Shown: positions 1-6,976 of the stretch, in pieces
Layout: the number at the start of each line of letters is the position of its first letter
Position numbering within the stretch: position 1 is the stretch's first letter
Origin: Nonomuraea antri
Lineage (GTDB): Bacteria > Actinomycetota > Actinomycetes > Streptosporangiales > Streptosporangiaceae
Direction of reading: 5' to 3'
NCBI RefSeq assembly: GCF_013283785.1
Contig: NZ_JABCPZ010000044.1
Span: forward strand, 1-57,504
DNA length: 57,504 nt
The notes under the pieces: model-generated
Database searches by the model: none
What the model was told of the DNA's origin: nothing
What the model saw: the letters and a program-made list of their open reading frames with translations, nothing else
Position numbers and translations under genes: made by a program

Positions 1-644
1 GCCCACCACCCCGCCGCCTTCCCGTACGCCCGCAGCGCCACGACCGGCCACAGCGACAACATCAGGCAGTCGCCCAGCCCGATCAGCGACGGGCTCGGCC
101 CGTGACTGGTGGCCAGGACCGGCGCGAACGGCAGCCCGTCCAGCCGGTTCACGAAGTCGACGGTGAGCGTGCTGAGCCCGGTCGCGAACGTGTCGTACAC
201 GGTCAGCGCCATGGCCAGCGCGGCCACCTGGCTCGGCGTGATCGCGGCCTGCACCCACAGGTTCACCGCGCCCACGACGAGCAGGATCACCACCACGTCG
301 TTGACGACCAGCACGCCGAGCGGCCACCCGGCCAGGTACGAGCCGACGTCGGCCGCGCACAGCCCGGCCGCGGCCAGCGACGCCCACCGCCCGCCCAGCA
401 CGGGCGCCAGCGTGAGCTGCACGAACGTGAACACCACCAGGCCGAAGATGGACACCACCACGGCCACGTGCACGTGCAGGTAGGCGAACGGCATGGCCAC
501 CAACGCGATGATCATGAAGGCGATGTCCGAGCGCACCATCCGCCCGACCGGCGGCCTGGGCATGACGAAGCGTCCCAGATAGGCGGCCGTGAGCGCGACG
601 GTCAGTGCGACGAGCGCGTAGAGCGCCAGCGCGTGCGAGATCAT
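1..644 (-). CDS. Presenilin/SPP-like GxGD intramembrane aspartyl protease, partial
   Basis: The first 214 residues are in the window; the 3' end lies beyond base 1. The chain is almost wholly hydrophobic, with about six or seven predicted membrane helices. Residues Y150-D151 (in LTVYDTFATG) and G189-L190-G191-D192 (in LIGLGDCLML) match the YD and GLGD signatures that carry the two catalytic aspartates of presenilin and signal peptide peptidase; the spacing of 41 residues is close to that in SPP. The third signature, PAL, would lie in the missing part. The ATG overlaps the TGA of the upstream ligase as ATGA, so the two are translationally coupled. By family it would cut transmembrane peptides within the membrane. 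Type IV prepilin peptidases also use GxGD, but lack YD and usually have GxGDxK, so they fit less well. Confidence 0.72.
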   Translation of the reverse strand, partial: MISHALALYALVALTVALTAAYLGRFVMPRPPVGRMVRSDIAFMIIALVAMPFAYLHVHVAVVVSIFGLVVFTFVQLTLAPVLGGRWASLAAAGLCAADVGSYLAGWPLGVLVVNDVVVILLVVGAVNLWVQAAITPSQVAALAMALTVYDTFATGLSTLTVDFVNRLDGLPFAPVLATSHGPSPSLIGLGDCLMLSLWPVVALRAYGKAAGWW

Positions 645-2062
645 CGGGCTCCGATCAACGGCGGGACGGGCCGCTCGAAGCTGTGCTCGAGCAGGTCCGC
701 GCGGACGTGACACGGGCTGGGCAGGTCCTCGGGCGTCTCGGCCAGGACGATGCCGGTCAGCGGCAGCCCGTGCGCCCGTTCCTCCAGCCTGGACAGCAGC
801 GCCGGATCGTCCTTGCCGGCCACCACGTGCAGCAGCGTGCCGTCCAGCGCGTACCTGGTGGGCAGCGGCAGCGCGGGCTCGCCCTGCAGCAGGTCGAGCA
901 CGTCGCGCGTGGTGATCCCGGACTCGCTCATCCGGCCGAGCACCCGGGACGTGGCCGGGATCGCGGCCATCCGGCAGGCGGGCTTCTCGTCCTCGGGCAG
1001 CGCGCGGACCAGGTCGCCGGTCAGGTACCTGAGCAGCAGCGTCGTGTCGCGATAGGTGGAGAACGGAGTCACCACCAGCGTGCCGATCTCGCCCGGCGCG
1101 GCCGGCTCCAGCGTGACCGGGTCGAGCACCTCGACCAGGCCCTGGTCGGGCGGCAGGTGCAGGTGGCCGTCCGGGCAGACCTGGCCGGTCACCGGGGCGA
1201 TCTCGGTCATGGAGTAGCCGTCCATCACGGTCGCGCCGAACGTCTCCTCGGCCCGTGTGCGCAGCGCGTCGGTGAGCACCTCGCCGCCCGACCAGATCTC
1301 CACCAGCCCGAAGTCGCGGGCGGTCCAGCCGCCCCGCTCGGCCTCCTGGACGAGCGCGCCCAGGTACGACGCGGTGAGATTCAGATGCGTGATCTGCGGT
1401 TGTTTGCCCGGCACGTGCAGCGGGGTCGCCAGCCGGTCCAGCGCGGCGGCCGGGTCGACGGTGCCCAGGTGCACGAACGCGGCCCCGGTCCTGGTGACCG
1501 AGCGTTCGGCGATGACCTGGGCGATGGAGCGTGAGTTGATCGCGTTGGCCCACACGTGCTCGGCCCTGACCCCGCCGGTGAGCATCTGCGCGAGCGCCGC
1601 CATCGACGACATCAATTCGATCTCGTAGGCGGAGAACCAGACCAGGGTGGGCGTGCCCGTCGTCCCTGTGGTGTGCGCCAGCAGCGCCGGCTTGGCCAGG
1701 TCGGACACGAACGCCGACGGCATGCCGCGCAGCGCCGACTTGGGCGTGGGCGCGATCGAGGCGATGGTCTCCGGGGTGATCGAGGCGGGGTCGACGCCGT
1801 GCTCGGCGAACCACCGCCGGTAGTAGGGGCTCTCCGCCGCCGCGTGCTTGATCGTGCGGCGCAGCCTGCGCTTGGTGAGGTCTTCCTGGAGCTCCGGGTC
1901 GTTGCCCGCCAGCATGTCGTCGGCGCCCTCGCCGGGCGAGCCGAACGTCTCCAGCGTCGTACGCAGATCGTCGACCAGCGCGGACACGTCCCGCAGCCGG
2001 AATCGCCTGCCCGACATCATCGACCAGGCGTAGCCGAGCTGGCGTACCGCGGTCCCGAACAC
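641..2062 (-). CDS. PaaK-like adenylate-forming enzyme (phenylacetate-CoA ligase superfamily)
   Basis: A 473-residue protein of the ANL adenylating superfamily, closest in layout to PaaK/F390-synthetase-like enzymes. It has the phosphate-binding loop HTTGTTG at 130-136, the YSMTE motif at 283-287, TGD at 348-350 and the hinge-type LGRMSES at 375-381. Such enzymes activate a carboxylate as its acyl-AMP and then transfer it to CoA or another acceptor; the substrate cannot be read from the sequence. The GTG start at 2062 has AAGGACAGGGG just upstream. The gene follows a 25-codon peptide gene and a hairpin, and its stop overlaps the start of the presenilin-like gene. Its likely role is to modify the peptide or to make a partner acyl group; that is inference. 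Confidence 0.8.
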   Translation of the reverse strand: MFGTAVRQLGYAWSMMSGRRFRLRDVSALVDDLRTTLETFGSPGEGADDMLAGNDPELQEDLTKRRLRRTIKHAAAESPYYRRWFAEHGVDPASITPETIASIAPTPKSALRGMPSAFVSDLAKPALLAHTTGTTGTPTLVWFSAYEIELMSSMAALAQMLTGGVRAEHVWANAINSRSIAQVIAERSVTRTGAAFVHLGTVDPAAALDRLATPLHVPGKQPQITHLNLTASYLGALVQEAERGGWTARDFGLVEIWSGGEVLTDALRTRAEETFGATVMDGYSMTEIAPVTGQVCPDGHLHLPPDQGLVEVLDPVTLEPAAPGEIGTLVVTPFSTYRDTTLLLRYLTGDLVRALPEDEKPACRMAAIPATSRVLGRMSESGITTRDVLDLLQGEPALPLPTRYALDGTLLHVVAGKDDPALLSRLEERAHGLPLTGIVLAETPEDLPSPCHVRADLLEHSFERPVPPLIGAR

Positions 2063-2090
2063 GGCCCCTGTCCTTTCGTCGCCGGTGGTG

Positions 2091-2117
2091 TCCCCCGGGA
2101 GTGATCCTCCCGGGGGA
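2091..2117 (-). terminator. Hairpin between peptide gene and ligase gene
   Basis: A perfect 11-bp inverted repeat (2091-2101 and 2107-2117, loop 2102-2106) lies between the peptide stop and the ligase start. No T-run follows on the minus strand, so it is more likely an attenuator or RNA-stabilising hairpin than a full terminator. This arrangement is typical of operons in which a small precursor must be made in excess of its processing enzymes. Confidence 0.6.
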
Positions 2118-2134
2118 GTGAACCTGCCGGCTGA

Positions 2135-2212
2135 CTAGCCGATGTGCACGAACACGGCGGTGGACAGGGCGCTCACGGCGTACTTGGCATACCGGCGGGC
2201 GGTCTTGACCAT
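2135..2212 (-). CDS. 25-residue cationic amphipathic peptide, candidate precursor or signal
   Basis: A short gene of 25 codons plus TAG. The ATG at 2212 is preceded by AAGGGAG at a good distance, the codons are GC-rich at third positions, and the next gene on the strand follows after one hairpin. The peptide begins MVKTARRYAKYAV, with K3, R6, R7 and K10 giving about +4 charge, and continues as an uncharged hydrophobic stretch that ends VFVHIG. It is long enough for one short membrane helix. No cysteine and no leader/core double-glycine site are present. With an adenylating enzyme and an intramembrane protease in the same operon, it is the likely substrate, as a pheromone or RiPP-like precursor. 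I do not recognise a family. Confidence 0.6.
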   Translation of the reverse strand: MVKTARRYAKYAVSALSTAVFVHIG

Positions 2213-2231
2213 CGGTTTCTCCCTTGCTCAC

Positions 2232-2252
2232 CGGGCACGCACCTCGTGCCCG
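2232..2252 (-). promoter_or_regulatory. Leader hairpin before the small peptide gene
   Basis: A perfect 8-bp stem (CGGGCACG at 2232-2239 with CGTGCCCG at 2245-2252) with a 5-nt loop lies between the predicted promoter and the ribosome binding site of the 25-residue peptide gene. It may stabilise the 5' end of the transcript or affect translation; nothing more can be said from sequence. Confidence 0.4.
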
Positions 2253-2274
2253 CTGAGACCACGATCGGAGCGGC

Positions 2275-2303
2275 CGCTACATGACCGCTACACGATCGCT
2301 ACA
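2275..2303 (-). promoter_or_regulatory. Three heptamer direct repeats at 11-bp spacing (SARP/OmpR-type box)
   Basis: On the minus strand TGTAGCG occurs three times without mismatch, separated by 4 bp each (2297-2303, 2286-2292, 2275-2281), an exact 11-bp period. Heptamers spaced by one helical turn just upstream of a promoter are the known binding pattern of SARP activators, and of some OmpR-type regulators. The last repeat is followed 8 bp later by GATCGT, the usual place of the -10 element at SARP promoters, though this -10 is weak. The peptide start is 63 bp downstream. Confidence 0.65.
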
Positions 2304-2307
2304 GGGA

Positions 2308-3249
2308 TCAGTTCACCGGGGTGCGGGGCGCCGCGCCGGACAGCACGTCGGCGACGTTGGCGACGGCCAGGCCGCACATGCGTTCCCTGGTCACCGTGCC
2401 CGCGCTGCCGATGTGCGGGGTGATCACCACGTTGCCCAGCTCCAGCAGCGCCGGGTTCACGCTGGGCTCGCCCTCGAACACGTCCAGGCCGGCGGCCGCG
2501 ATCACGCCCGTGCGCAGCGCCGTGACCAGCGCCCGCTCGTCCACGATGCCGCCGCGGGCGGTGTTGACCAGCACGGACGTGGGCTTCATGCGCGCCAGCG
2601 CGCGCTCGTCGATGAGGTGGCGGGTGCCGGGGGTGAGCGGGCAGTGCAGGCTCACCACGTCGCTGCGCTCCAGCAGCGTGTCGAGGTCGACGATCTCCAC
2701 CGGCTCGTCGCCGGGCGGGGCCGAGCTGGGCGTGGCCAGGATCTTCAGGTCGAACGCCCGGGCCCGCCTGGCCACCGCCCGGCCGATGCGCCCGTAGCCG
2801 ACGATCCCGAGCGTGGCGCCGGCGCTGAGGTCGAGGCCGAGCAGCATGCGCGGCCCCCACACCCAGGGCGTGCGCGACCTGAGCAGCCGGTCGCCGTCGA
2901 GCACCCGCCGCGAGGCGGCCAGGATCAGCGCCATCGTCAGGTCGGCGGTGGCGCCGTCGAGCACGCCCGGCGTGTTGGTGACCCGGACGCCGCGCTCGGT
3001 GGCGGCGGGCACGTCGATGTTGTCGTAGCCGACCGCGACGTTGGCCACCACCTCCAGCCGCGGACCGGCGGCGTCGAGGAACTCGGCGTCGATGCGCTCG
3101 GTCAGCGTGCACACCACCGCCCGCGCGCCCTCGGCCCGTTCCAGCAGCTCCGCGCGGGCGGGCGGGTCGTCGCCGCCGGCGCGCACCTCGCCGAGCGCGC
3201 GCACCTGGGCCATCGCGGTGTCCGTCAGCAACCGGGTCACGTAGATCAC
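2308..3249 (-). CDS. D-2-hydroxyacid dehydrogenase (glyoxylate/hydroxypyruvate reductase-like)
   Basis: NAD(P)-dependent enzyme that interconverts 2-keto and D-2-hydroxy acids. It has the Rossmann motif GIVGYGRIG in the middle, the catalytic-arginine segment NTARGGIVDE, and the catalytic histidine in ITPHIGSAG near the C-terminus. I prefer the GTG at 3249 (protein about 313 residues, starting IYVTRLLTD), because GGGAGA lies 9 bp upstream and family members begin close to this point; an ATG further upstream at 3288 would add 13 residues without homology. The stop lies immediately beside the 11-bp repeats of the peptide operon, so the two units are probably transcribed separately. Exact substrate not determinable. 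Confidence 0.85.
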   Translation of the reverse strand: MIYVTRLLTDTAMAQVRALGEVRAGGDDPPARAELLERAEGARAVVCTLTERIDAEFLDAAGPRLEVVANVAVGYDNIDVPAATERGVRVTNTPGVLDGATADLTMALILAASRRVLDGDRLLRSRTPWVWGPRMLLGLDLSAGATLGIVGYGRIGRAVARRARAFDLKILATPSSAPPGDEPVEIVDLDTLLERSDVVSLHCPLTPGTRHLIDERALARMKPTSVLVNTARGGIVDERALVTALRTGVIAAAGLDVFEGEPSVNPALLELGNVVITPHIGSAGTVTRERMCGLAVANVADVLSGAAPRTPVN

Positions 3250-3365
3250 CGCACGATTCTCCCAGAGCCGGTCCGCTCCACCTGCCACCCCTTATAGGGT
3301 CAGGTACGGAGAAATCAAGGAATTTCCGGATACGGCATTCCGTATGTACTATCGCAGGCAGTAGT

Positions 3366-3497
3366 GGAGGGGAGTACTCCTTCGCGGCCGCGTCGTCATC
3401 ACGGACCCGTCAACGGGACCCGGCGCGGTCGGTCCGTGCCAGGGGGCGCGGGCGGAGAAGACCTCCGACGGACGTAGCAACGATCAGTCGGAGGAGC
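3366..3497 (+). promoter_or_regulatory. yybP-ykoY manganese riboswitch with SD-sequestering platform
   Basis: The leader of the TerC gene contains the hallmarks of the yybP-ykoY aptamer: GGAGGGGAGTA at 3366-3376, GTCGTCATCACGG near 3393-3405, and GAGAAGACCTCCGAC at 3455-3469. GGAGG (3366-3370) can pair with CCTCC (3462-3466) as the closing stem. The same CCTCCGAC (3462-3469) is a perfect complement of GTCGGAGG (3487-3494), which contains the ribosome binding site. The two pairings exclude each other, so binding of Mn2+ to the aptamer should free the ribosome binding site and turn translation on. Family knowledge: this aptamer senses Mn2+ and often precedes TerC/MntP-type exporters. Confidence 0.85.
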
Positions 3498-3500
3498 ATC

Positions 3501-4589
3501 ATGCCCCCACCCATGCCCGTGCCCGCGTGGCTGTGGCTCGCCACCATCGTCGGCCTGCTCGGGCTCATCCTGGTCGACCTCCTCATCGTCAACCGGAGGC
3601 CGCACAAGGTCACCGTCGGCGAGTCGGCGAAGTGGATCACCTTTTACATCGGCTGTGCCGTCGCGTTCGGCGTCGGTGTGTGGGTCTTCGGCGGCGGCGA
3701 GCAGGCGGCGGCCTACCTGACCGGGTACATCACCGAGTACTCGCTGAGCGTCGACAACCTGTTCATCTTCATGCTGATCATGTCGAGCTTCGCGGTGCCG
3801 GCCATCCACCAGCACCGGGTGCTGCTCATCGGCATCATGATGGCGCTGGTCATGCGCGGGGTGTTCATCGGCGTGGGCGCGCAGGCCGTGCAACGCTTCA
3901 GCTGGATCTTCTGGATCTTCGGCGGCATCCTCATCTACACCGCCTGGAAGTTCGCGTTCAGCGACAACGAGAACGAGGACTACGACCCCAACGGCGGAGT
4001 CGTCCGGCTGGTGCGCAAGCTGTTCCCGGTGACGGACCAGTATCACGACGCCCGGCTGACGATCAAGCAGGACGGCCGCCGCTGGCTGACCCCGATGTTC
4101 ATCGTCATGATCGCCATCGGCGGGGCCGACCTGGTGTTCGCGGTGGACTCCATCCCGGCCATCTTCGGCATCACCCAGGACGCCTACCTGGTCTTCGCGG
4201 CCAACGCGTTCGCGCTGATGGGGCTCAGGCAGCTCTACTTCCTGCTCGGCGGGCTGGTGGAGAAGCTGGTCTACCTGTCGTACGGGCTGGCGGTGATCCT
4301 CGGGTTCATCGGGGTGAAGCTGGTGCTGCACGCGTTGCACGAGAACGAGCTGCCGTTCATCAACGGCGGTGAGCCTGTGGCGTGGGCGCCGGAGATCAGC
4401 AACTGGGTGTCGCTGGCGGTCATCGTGTCGGTGCTCGCGATCACCACCGTGGCCAGCCTGCTCAAGTCCCGCCGCGACCTGCGCACGACCGGGTCGTCCG
4501 AGCTGCCCGGGGTGTCCTCGCCGGCCCCGACGCCGGAGGAGCCGCCCGTGCCGCCCGCGTCGCCGGTCGGCCGGAGCCAGGTGGAATAA
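3501..4589 (+). CDS. TerC/Alx family membrane protein, probable Mn2+ exporter
   Basis: A 362-residue integral membrane protein with about seven to nine helices. Conserved TerC-family features are the acidic intramembrane stretches EYSLSVDNLFIF and GGADLVFAVDSIPAIFG, whose aspartates and asparagines are thought to bind metal, and the segment ANAFALMGLRQLYFLL. The ATG at 3501 follows GGAGGAG directly after the riboswitch platform. TerC/Alx proteins export Mn2+, also at the translocon for loading of secreted metalloproteins. The Mn2+ riboswitch upstream supports manganese rather than tellurite as substrate. The C-terminal about 40 residues are Pro/Ser-rich and poorly conserved. Single-gene transcript, closed by the terminator at 4602-4629. 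Confidence 0.9.
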   Translation: MPPPMPVPAWLWLATIVGLLGLILVDLLIVNRRPHKVTVGESAKWITFYIGCAVAFGVGVWVFGGGEQAAAYLTGYITEYSLSVDNLFIFMLIMSSFAVPAIHQHRVLLIGIMMALVMRGVFIGVGAQAVQRFSWIFWIFGGILIYTAWKFAFSDNENEDYDPNGGVVRLVRKLFPVTDQYHDARLTIKQDGRRWLTPMFIVMIAIGGADLVFAVDSIPAIFGITQDAYLVFAANAFALMGLRQLYFLLGGLVEKLVYLSYGLAVILGFIGVKLVLHALHENELPFINGGEPVAWAPEISNWVSLAVIVSVLAITTVASLLKSRRDLRTTGSSELPGVSSPAPTPEEPPVPPASPVGRSQVE

Positions 4590-4601
4590 CCCGTGTGGCG
4601 G

Positions 4602-4629
4602 CGGCCACTCCTCGTCCGGGGAGTGGCCG
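4602..4629. terminator. Bidirectional terminator between terC-like and yjbR-like genes
   Basis: Perfect 10-bp stem (CGGCCACTCC 4602-4611 and GGAGTGGCCG 4620-4629) with an 8-nt loop, exactly between two convergent stop codons. Confidence 0.65.
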
Positions 4630-4986
4630 TCAGGGCCTGCGTTCGGCGGCGAGCTGCTGCTCCAGCCGCACCTTCTTGGGCACGCACATCCGCCACGCGT
4701 CGAGCACCAGCTCGCGCATCTCGGCGACGTCGAGCTCCGCCATGCGCGCCACGACCCAGTTGAACCGCAGGTCGGACTCGCGCGGCAGGAGGAACTTCGC
4801 CGGCTCGGCCGCCACCAGGGCGTCGCGTTCCTCCTTGGGGAACCCGAAGCCCATCAGCGTCTCGTCGTGCGAGAACGCCACGTACACGATCCGGCCCACC
4901 CGGAACTTGATCCGGTCCCGGATGAGGTGTTCGGACGAGCGCGGGAGGGTCTTGGTGAACTGCCTGACGTCGTCGACTGTGATCAC
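4630..4986 (-). CDS. MmcQ/YjbR family protein
   Basis: A 118-residue protein of the MmcQ/YjbR fold (CyaY-like, double-wing DNA-binding-like). The family pattern is seen in the N-terminal helix, the basic KFRVGRIVYVAFS strand pair, and the segment FNWVVARMAELDVAEMRELVLDAWRMCVPKK. Members are widespread in actinobacteria and their biochemical role is not established. The ATG at 4986 is 11 bp beyond the stop of the upstream CBS protein gene, so the two form an operon. Confidence 0.85.
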   Translation of the reverse strand: MITVDDVRQFTKTLPRSSEHLIRDRIKFRVGRIVYVAFSHDETLMGFGFPKEERDALVAAEPAKFLLPRESDLRFNWVVARMAELDVAEMRELVLDAWRMCVPKKVRLEQQLAAERRP

Positions 4987-4996
4987 ACCGGCCAGG

Positions 4997-5413
4997 CTAC
5001 TGGTTGCCCTCGGCCGCGGAAATGTCGGCGAGCGCCGAGTTCGGGTCGCGCTCCAGCGCCAGGTCGCCCAGCGAGATGATGCCGACCGCGCGGCCGTCCT
5101 CGACGACCGGCAGGCGCCGCACCGCGTGCGAACGCATCAGCTGGACCGCCTGGTCGATGCTGGTGTCGGGGCCGACGGCCTCCACCGACGGGCTGCACGC
5201 GTCGCGCACCGGGGTGTCGGGGCCGCGGTCGTCGGCGGTCACGCGGACGGTGATGTCGCGGTCGGTCACGATGCCCTGCATGCGCCCGTTGTCGTTGACG
5301 ATCACCGCGCCCGCGTCGTTGTCGCGCATCAGCGCCGCCGCCACCGACACCGGCTGGTCGCCCTCGACGGTCGCCGGCCGGGTGGTCATCACGTCTGCCA
5401 CGGTCTTCGCCAT
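4997..5413 (-). CDS. Two-CBS-domain protein
   Basis: A stand-alone pair of CBS domains (138 residues). Repeat 1 covers about residues 5-62 (VADVMTTRPATV to GIVTDRDITVRV), repeat 2 about 68-125 (VRDACSPSVEAV to GIISLGDLALER). Each has the phosphate-contact D in TDRD or LGD. Such proteins bind adenosyl ligands (AMP, ATP, SAM) and act as energy or stress sensors; partners here are unknown. AGGAGGATCCC precedes the ATG at 5413, a near-perfect ribosome binding site. It is first in an operon with the YjbR gene. Confidence 0.9.
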   Translation of the reverse strand: MAKTVADVMTTRPATVEGDQPVSVAAALMRDNDAGAVIVNDNGRMQGIVTDRDITVRVTADDRGPDTPVRDACSPSVEAVGPDTSIDQAVQLMRSHAVRRLPVVEDGRAVGIISLGDLALERDPNSALADISAAEGNQ

Positions 5414-5510
5414 GGGATCCTCCTGTCGATCGGTCCAGCCGACCCCCTACCCCGGCGAATGTGAGATTCACGACTTTCCCCTGGTTCCGGGATAAATCCG
5501 GACAGGAGCT

Positions 5511-5580
5511 TTATCGCTCCTTCACCGCCAGAACCGTCGCCGCCAGGTCCTTCACTGCCAGATCCTTCACGCCAGGTCCT
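5511..5580 (-). repeat. Degenerate 15-bp tandem repeats at the decarboxylase 3' end
   Basis: On the minus strand a unit resembling GTGAAGGACCTGGCG recurs about four times, beginning inside the last codons of the decarboxylase (AAKDLA-stop) and continuing past the stop. Read one frame over, the copies encode VKDLA, VKDLA, ATVLA and VKER. This suggests slippage duplication of the gene tail, with the present stop created by the frame in which the copies joined. Confidence 0.55.
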
Positions 5581-6976
5581 TCGCCGCCAGCCTGATCTCG
5601 TCGAGCAGCACGCGCAGGTCGCCTGAGGTGGTGTCGCCGCTCAGGAAGCAGGCACGCAGCGCGTCGCGCCCGCCCAGCCGGGTGCCGGTGACGAACGCGT
5701 TGCCGCGCCGCTGCACGGCCGCCGGGAGCGCCCGGTTGAGCGCGTCGAGCCCGTCGACGCCTCCGTGGCGGTACCTGAACGCGGTGATCGACGTGGTCAC
5801 CGGCGCCAGCAGCTCGAAGTCGGGCGCCGCCTCGACCAGCTCCGCCAGCTCGCGGGCCAGCGCCGTGGTGTGGTTCACCAGCCGGACCACCCCTTCGCGC
5901 CCCAGGTGCGACAGCGTGGCCCAGGTCTTCAGCGCGCGGAACGGCCGGGTCTGCTCGGGCCCGTACTCGGCGAACCAGCCCAGCTCGTCGGCGTTGTCGT
6001 CGATCAGGTACGAGGGCACCAGGCTGAAGGCGGCGCGGGCCGCGCCGGGGTCGCGCAGCAGGGCGCAGCCGCAGCCGACCGGCACCCCCAGCCACTTGTG
6101 CGGGTCGAGCGCCAGCGAGTCGGCCTTGGCCAGGCCCGCGTACCGGGGCGCGGCGCCGTCGGCCAGCACGCCCAGCGCCCCGTAGGCGCCGTCCACGTGG
6201 AACCAGAGGCCGAACTCGGCCGCCACGTCGGCGATCGCGTCGAGCGGGTCGATCGCTCCGGAGTTGACCGTGCCGGCGCTGGCCGCCACGCAGAACGGGC
6301 GCAGCCCGGCGGACACGTCCTCGGCGACCATGGCGCGCAGGGCATCGACGTCCATGCGGAACGCGTCGTCCACCGGCACCGTGCGGACCTGGCGCGCGCC
6401 CAGGCCGAGGAGCTGGGCGGCCTTGTGCAGGCAGCTGTGCCCCTCGCCGGAGACGTACATGGTCATGGGCGGCCGGCCGTACAGGCCGTCCTCGCGGGCG
6501 TCCCAGCCGTCGCGCAGCGCGGCCTGCTGCCGCGCGGTGGCCAGGCAGATGATCGTGGCCATGGACGCGCCGCTGGTCAGCAGCCCGCCGCCGGGCGGGT
6601 GCGGGAAGCCGGTCAGCCCGGCCAGCCAGCGCACCACCGTGCGCTCCAGCAGCGGCCCGGCGTGGTCGCCGCCCGCGCAGCTCGGGTTGAGCGCCGCGGC
6701 CAGCGGCTCGACCAGCACCCCCGCGGGTGACGGCGGCGAGTTGACCCAGCCGAAGAAGCGCGGGTGCCCGTTGCCCATCGGGTACGGCAGCACGTGGGCC
6801 CGCACGTCGTCCAGCAGTTCGCCGAGCCCGCGACCGGTCTCCGGCAGCTCCTGACCGCTCAGCCAGTCGCGCTCGGCGCCGGGCACCGGCCGCCACACCG
6901 GGGACCCGGCCACGCCCGCCAGGTGATCGGCCACCAGGCCGGCCGCCAGCACCGCGGCCTCGCGCAGCTCATCCAT
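5567..6976 (-). CDS. PLP-dependent aromatic-L-amino-acid/glutamate-type decarboxylase
   Basis: Group II PLP decarboxylase of 469 residues. The cofactor lysine is K294 in DPHKWLGVP, the PLP-nitrogen aspartate D262 in HVDGAYG, and the ring-stacking histidine H180 in SGEGHSCLHKA. N-terminal HPRFFGWVNSPPSP (71-84) is typical of aromatic amino acid and related decarboxylases. It removes CO2 from an amino acid to form the amine; the substrate is not certain, but the aromatic L-amino acid branch fits best. Its ATG overlaps the stop of the XRE-cupin regulator by 8 bp, so the regulator and enzyme are one operon. The tail is affected by tandem repeats. Confidence 0.88.
   Translation of the reverse strand: MDELREAAVLAAGLVADHLAGVAGSPVWRPVPGAERDWLSGQELPETGRGLGELLDDVRAHVLPYPMGNGHPRFFGWVNSPPSPAGVLVEPLAAALNPSCAGGDHAGPLLERTVVRWLAGLTGFPHPPGGGLLTSGASMATIICLATARQQAALRDGWDAREDGLYGRPPMTMYVSGEGHSCLHKAAQLLGLGARQVRTVPVDDAFRMDVDALRAMVAEDVSAGLRPFCVAASAGTVNSGAIDPLDAIADVAAEFGLWFHVDGAYGALGVLADGAAPRYAGLAKADSLALDPHKWLGVPVGCGCALLRDPGAARAAFSLVPSYLIDDNADELGWFAEYGPEQTRPFRALKTWATLSHLGREGVVRLVNHTTALARELAELVEAAPDFELLAPVTTSITAFRYRHGGVDGLDALNRALPAAVQRRGNAFVTGTRLGGRDALRACFLSGDTTSGDLRVLLDEIRLAAKDLA

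Noticed and set aside
1..644. Type IV prepilin peptidase (A24) as identity of the GxGD protein
   Set aside because: The YD motif and GLGD followed by CLM fit presenilin/SPP; A24 enzymes have GxGDxK and no YD. Not fully excluded until the C-terminus is seen.
2275..2303. PhoP (phosphate) box
   Set aside because: PhoP boxes are also 11-bp repeats but follow G(G/T)TCAYYYR; TGTAGCG does not match.
102..3297. Long open frames opposite the ligase and dehydrogenase genes
   Set aside because: Arg/Gly/His-rich products with no family pattern; shadows of the minus-strand genes in GC-rich DNA.
3399..4340. Long minus-strand frame opposite the TerC gene
   Set aside because: Low-complexity His/Glu/Arg product and complete overlap with a clear TerC gene behind its riboswitch.
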